Below, one piece after another: positions 51,013 to 53,515 of a stretch of 53,515 nucleotides of DNA; positions within the stretch are counted from its first letter, which is position 1; every line of letters starts with the position of its first letter. This DNA is from Butyricicoccus sp. (GTDB taxonomy: Bacteria; Bacillota; Clostridia; Oscillospirales; Butyricicoccaceae). Below the pieces are notes generated by a model, which worked only from the letters and a program-made list of their open reading frames with translations, was not told the DNA's origin and did not search any database. The position numbers and the translations under genes were made by a program. The stretch covers positions 1 to 53,515 of the forward strand of contig JAHHRO010000009.1 of NCBI GenBank assembly GCA_020025755.1. Direction: 5' to 3'.

Positions 51013-51432
51013 ATGCCTACTTTTAACCAGCTCGTTCGTAAGGGACGTGAGACACTTGCTGCAAAGTCTACCGCTCCTGCTCTTCAGGTTGGTCTGAACT
51101 CTCTCAAGAAGAAGACCACTGAGCAGTCTGCTCCGCAGAAGCGCGGTGTTTGCACCACTGTTAAGACCATGACCCCTAAGAAGCCGAACTCTGCTCTGCG
51201 TAAGATTGCTCGTGTAAAGCTGACAAACGGTATGGAGGTGTCTGCCTACATTCCGGGTATCGGCCATAACCTGCAGGAGCACTCCGTTGTAATGGTTCGC
51301 GGCGGTCGTGTAAAGGATCTGCCAGGTGTACGTTACCACATTATCCGTGGCGTTCTGGATACCCAGGGCGTTGCAAACCGCAAGCAGGCTCGCTCCAAGT
51401 ACGGCGCAAAGCGCCCGAAGGCTGGCAAGTAA
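51013..51432 (+). CDS. rpsL: 30S ribosomal protein S12
   Basis: Small-subunit decoding-centre protein of 139 residues. It contains TPKKPNSALRK with the unmodified lysine at the streptomycin-resistance position, and GRVKDLPGVRYH with the second lysine intact, so no known streptomycin-resistance change is visible. An insertion near residues 25-40 (LNSLKKKTTEQSAPQ) matches the longer S12 of some Firmicutes. AAGGAGG lies 7 bases before ATG. It is followed by a 250-base structured gap before rpsG. Confidence 0.97.
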   Translation: MPTFNQLVRKGRETLAAKSTAPALQVGLNSLKKKTTEQSAPQKRGVCTTVKTMTPKKPNSALRKIARVKLTNGMEVSAYIPGIGHNLQEHSVVMVRGGRVKDLPGVRYHIIRGVLDTQGVANRKQARSKYGAKRPKAGK

Positions 51433-51684
51433 TCCGCATTTTTATTTCCGTAGCCTGATAGATGACTGCGCGGCTTCGTTTCGCGCCCTCGTCCTCGGTT
51501 TTACGAAAATCTGCCGGATTGTCTAAGCCTTTGAGAGCAGCTGCTTCGCAAAGCAATCGTTCAGTCCGTTTGGACTGACCCACCGCTTTGTCTTTCCCTG
51601 GGGAAAGACAGGCGCAACACGGCACACGATAAGCCGTGTGCTGAGTACCAATGAAATCATTTCTATATGAAGGAGGGAAGTAAA
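51433..51684 (+). ncRNA. Multi-hairpin intercistronic RNA between rpsL and rpsG
   Basis: No gene in this 252-base gap. At least five hairpins are seen: GCGCG with CGCGC (51467-51485), TGCTT with AAGCA (51542-51555), TCAGTCC-GTTT-GGACTGA (51561-51578), TGTCTTTCC-CTGG-GGAAAGACA (51589-51610) and GCACACG with CGTGTGC (51622-51641). None has a T run, so they are not classical terminators. In E. coli S7 represses its operon at the rpsL-rpsG gap; a similar use here is possible. Confidence 0.45.
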
Positions 51685-52155
51685 GTGCCAAGAAGAGGAA
51701 ATGTTCCCAAGAGAGACGTTCTGCCCGATCCAATGTACAATTCTAAGCTCGTTACTAAGCTGGTCAACTCGATCATGCTCGACGGTAAGAAGGGTGTCGC
51801 GCAGAAGGTCGTTTATGGTGCTTTTGACATCGTTCGCGACAAGACTGGTCGTGAGCCGCTGGAGGTTTTTACCGAGGCGATGGAAAATATCATGCCATCT
51901 CTGGAGGTTAAGGCTCGCCGTGTAGGCGGTGCTACCTACCAGGTTCCGATGGAAGTTCGTCCGGAGCGTCGTCAGACTCTGGGCCTGCGCTGGATCACCA
52001 AGTATTCTCGTGCACGCAGCGAGAAGACCATGCGCGAGCGCCTGGCTGGCGAGATCATGGACGCTTGCAATAATCTGGGCGGCTCTGTCAAGAAGCGTGA
52101 AGATACGCATAAGATGGCAGAGGCGAACAAGGCATTCGCTCACTACCGTTATTAA
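51685..52155 (+). CDS. rpsG: 30S ribosomal protein S7
   Basis: Small-subunit head protein of 156 residues that nucleates assembly on 16S rRNA. The GTG start is chosen from GAAGGAGGG 7 bases upstream. Features: VPRRGNVPKRDVLPDP, KVVYGAFDIVRDKTG, the RRVGGATYQVP signature (about 77-87) and the AEANKAFAHYRY ending. It precedes fusA by 30 bases. Confidence 0.97.
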   Translation: MPRRGNVPKRDVLPDPMYNSKLVTKLVNSIMLDGKKGVAQKVVYGAFDIVRDKTGREPLEVFTEAMENIMPSLEVKARRVGGATYQVPMEVRPERRQTLGLRWITKYSRARSEKTMRERLAGEIMDACNNLGGSVKKREDTHKMAEANKAFAHYRY

Positions 52156-52185
52156 TTTACGGCAGTATTTGAAAGGAGAGCAAAC

Positions 52186-53515
52186 ATGCCTAGAGAGTTT
52201 TCGCTGGCTAAAACCAGAAACATCGGCATCATGGCACACATCGATGCTGGTAAAACAACTACGACCGAGCGTATTCTTTATTACACCGGCGTAAATTATA
52301 AGGTTGGCGATACCCATGACGGTACCGCTACCATGGACTGGATGGAGCAGGAGCAGGAGCGTGGTATCACCATCACCTCTGCTGCTACCACCTGTCAGTG
52401 GAAAGATCACCGCATCAACATCATTGATACCCCAGGTCACGTTGACTTCACCGTTGAGGTTCAGCGTTCCCTGCGTGTACTCGATGGCTCGGTGACCGTT
52501 TTCTGTGCAAAGGGCGGCGTAGAGCCGCAGTCTGAGACCGTTTGGCATCAGGCTGACGACTACAAGGTTCCGCGTATGGCGTTCGTCAACAAGATGGACA
52601 TCATGGGTGCTGACTTCTACAATGTTATCGACATGATGAAGGATCGCCTCAAGTGCAACGCAGTCCCGATCCAGCTCCCGATCGGTAAGGAAGAGACCTT
52701 TAAGGGCATCGTCGATCTGATGACCATGCGCGCAGAGGTTTACTACGACGATATGGGTAAGGATATCCGCGATGAGGATATCCCAGCTGATATGATGGAC
52801 AAGGCACAGGAATACCACGACGCAATGGTTGAATCCATCTGCGAGCTCGACGAGGATCTCATGATGAAGTACCTCGAGGGCGAGGAGATTTCTGTTGAAG
52901 AGTTGAAGGCTGCTCTGCGTAAGGGCGTCTGCAACGTGCAGATCATCCCGGTTATGTGTGGTACTGCTTACCGCATGAAGGGCGTACAGATGCTGCTTGA
53001 CGCAGTTGTTGACTATATGCCTGCTCCGACCGATGTCGCTGCAATCAAGGGTGTCAATCCTGACACCGATGAAGAGGATGAGCGTCCGTCTTCTGACGAG
53101 GCTCCGTTCTCTGCGCTGGCATTTAAGATCATGACTGACCCGTATGTTGGTCGTCTGACTTTCTTCCGCGTGTACTCTGGTACCATCGCTGCTGGTTCCT
53201 CCGTGCTCAATGCAACCAAGGGACAGCGTGAGCGTCTGGGCCGTATCCTGCAGATGCACGCAAACTCCCGTAAGGATATCGATGTTGTTTACGCAGGTGA
53301 TATCGCTGCTGGTGTTGGCTTCAAGAACACCACCACAGGTGATACCCTCTGTGATGAAAAGCATCCGATCATCCTCGAGTCCATGAACTTCCCAGAGCCT
53401 GTTATTCGTGTCGCTATCGAGCCGAAGACCAAGGCTGGTCAGGAAAAGATGGGCGTTGCGCTGTCCAAGCTGGCTGAAGAAGATCCGACCTTCCGCACCT
53501 ACACGGATGAGGAAA
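52186..53515 (+). CDS. fusA: Translation elongation factor G (partial)
   Basis: GTPase that drives translocation on the ribosome; the first 443 codons are present and the gene runs off the window. The GTPase domain has P-loop AHIDAGKTT (about 17-25), switch I ERGITITSAATT, DTPGH (about 82-86), NKMD and the guanine-specificity segment after it. Domain II begins near residue 305 (FKIMTDPYVGRLTFFRVYSG). GAAAGGAG lies 7 bases before ATG. Last visible gene of the str operon. Confidence 0.97.
   Translation, partial: MPREFSLAKTRNIGIMAHIDAGKTTTTERILYYTGVNYKVGDTHDGTATMDWMEQEQERGITITSAATTCQWKDHRINIIDTPGHVDFTVEVQRSLRVLDGSVTVFCAKGGVEPQSETVWHQADDYKVPRMAFVNKMDIMGADFYNVIDMMKDRLKCNAVPIQLPIGKEETFKGIVDLMTMRAEVYYDDMGKDIRDEDIPADMMDKAQEYHDAMVESICELDEDLMMKYLEGEEISVEELKAALRKGVCNVQIIPVMCGTAYRMKGVQMLLDAVVDYMPAPTDVAAIKGVNPDTDEEDERPSSDEAPFSALAFKIMTDPYVGRLTFFRVYSGTIAAGSSVLNATKGQRERLGRILQMHANSRKDIDVVYAGDIAAGVGFKNTTTGDTLCDEKHPIILESMNFPEPVIRVAIEPKTKAGQEKMGVALSKLAEEDPTFRTYTDEE

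Noticed and set aside
51523..53364. A 613-codon minus-strand frame opposite rpsG and fusA
   Set aside because: It covers the structured gap and two ribosome-related genes in antisense; no ribosome site or domain.
1..53515. CRISPR array, prophage or insertion sequence
   Set aside because: I saw no regularly spaced repeats, transposase or integrase motifs, or terminal inverted repeats of element size on either strand.

Overview
The window looks like chromosome of a Gram-positive, spore-forming anaerobe of the class Clostridia, probably an Oscillospirales/Butyricicoccaceae-like gut organism (inference). Support: the rpoB-rpoC-rplGB-rpsL-rpsG-fusA order, a type III glutamine synthetase, NfnAB electron bifurcation, meso-diaminopimelate dehydrogenase, a YlmC/YmxH sporulation gene, strong Shine-Dalgarno sites (AGGAGG) before most genes and moderate GC. 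No phage, insertion sequence or CRISPR array is visible. Several genes start with TTG or GTG, judged from Shine-Dalgarno spacing.

Layout. 1-5 kb: end of a Lys/Glu-rich protein, L-lactate dehydrogenase (-), two exported proteins (SLH-domain and copper-amine-oxidase-like), then a dapF-HAD phosphatase pair (-). 6-13.5 kb: glnN; an apbE / NusG-II / Gx-transporter operon; a small lipoprotein; ilvA (-); a DivIVA-like coiled-coil gene with an orphan fumarase beta subunit. 13.6-16.8 kb: polysaccharide deacetylase and ylmC/ymxH, then rpsB and tsf with structured RNA before and between them. 16.9-25.2 kb: an unrecognised protein, tRNA-Leu(CAA), nth, a three-gene operon of unknown function (alpha/beta hydrolase, condensation-fold acyltransferase, DUF6320-like membrane protein), a Crp/Fnr regulator, a macro-domain protein, ddh and map. 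25.3-33.4 kb: a complete ribose operon rbsRKDACB behind a consensus promoter and palindromic operator, then nfnAB. 33.7-42.9 kb: amidase, BrnQ carrier, membrane glycosyltransferase, AGCS symporter, YwaF-like membrane protein, an orphan protein, a decayed gene and a second deacetylase. 43-53.5 kb: the transcription/translation cluster, ending inside fusA.

How the genes fit together. Amino-acid and nitrogen metabolism is prominent: glnN, nfnAB, ilvA, brnQ and the AGCS symporter, with dapF and ddh both able to supply meso-DAP. Envelope functions are scattered: deacetylases, amidase, SLH protein, glycosyltransferase. The most interesting unexplained items are the hydrolase/acyltransferase/DUF6320 operon, the apbE/NusG-II/Gx operon, structured RNA regions before rpsB, between rpsL and rpsG and before the glycosyltransferase, and a gene wreck at 41.4-41.7 kb.
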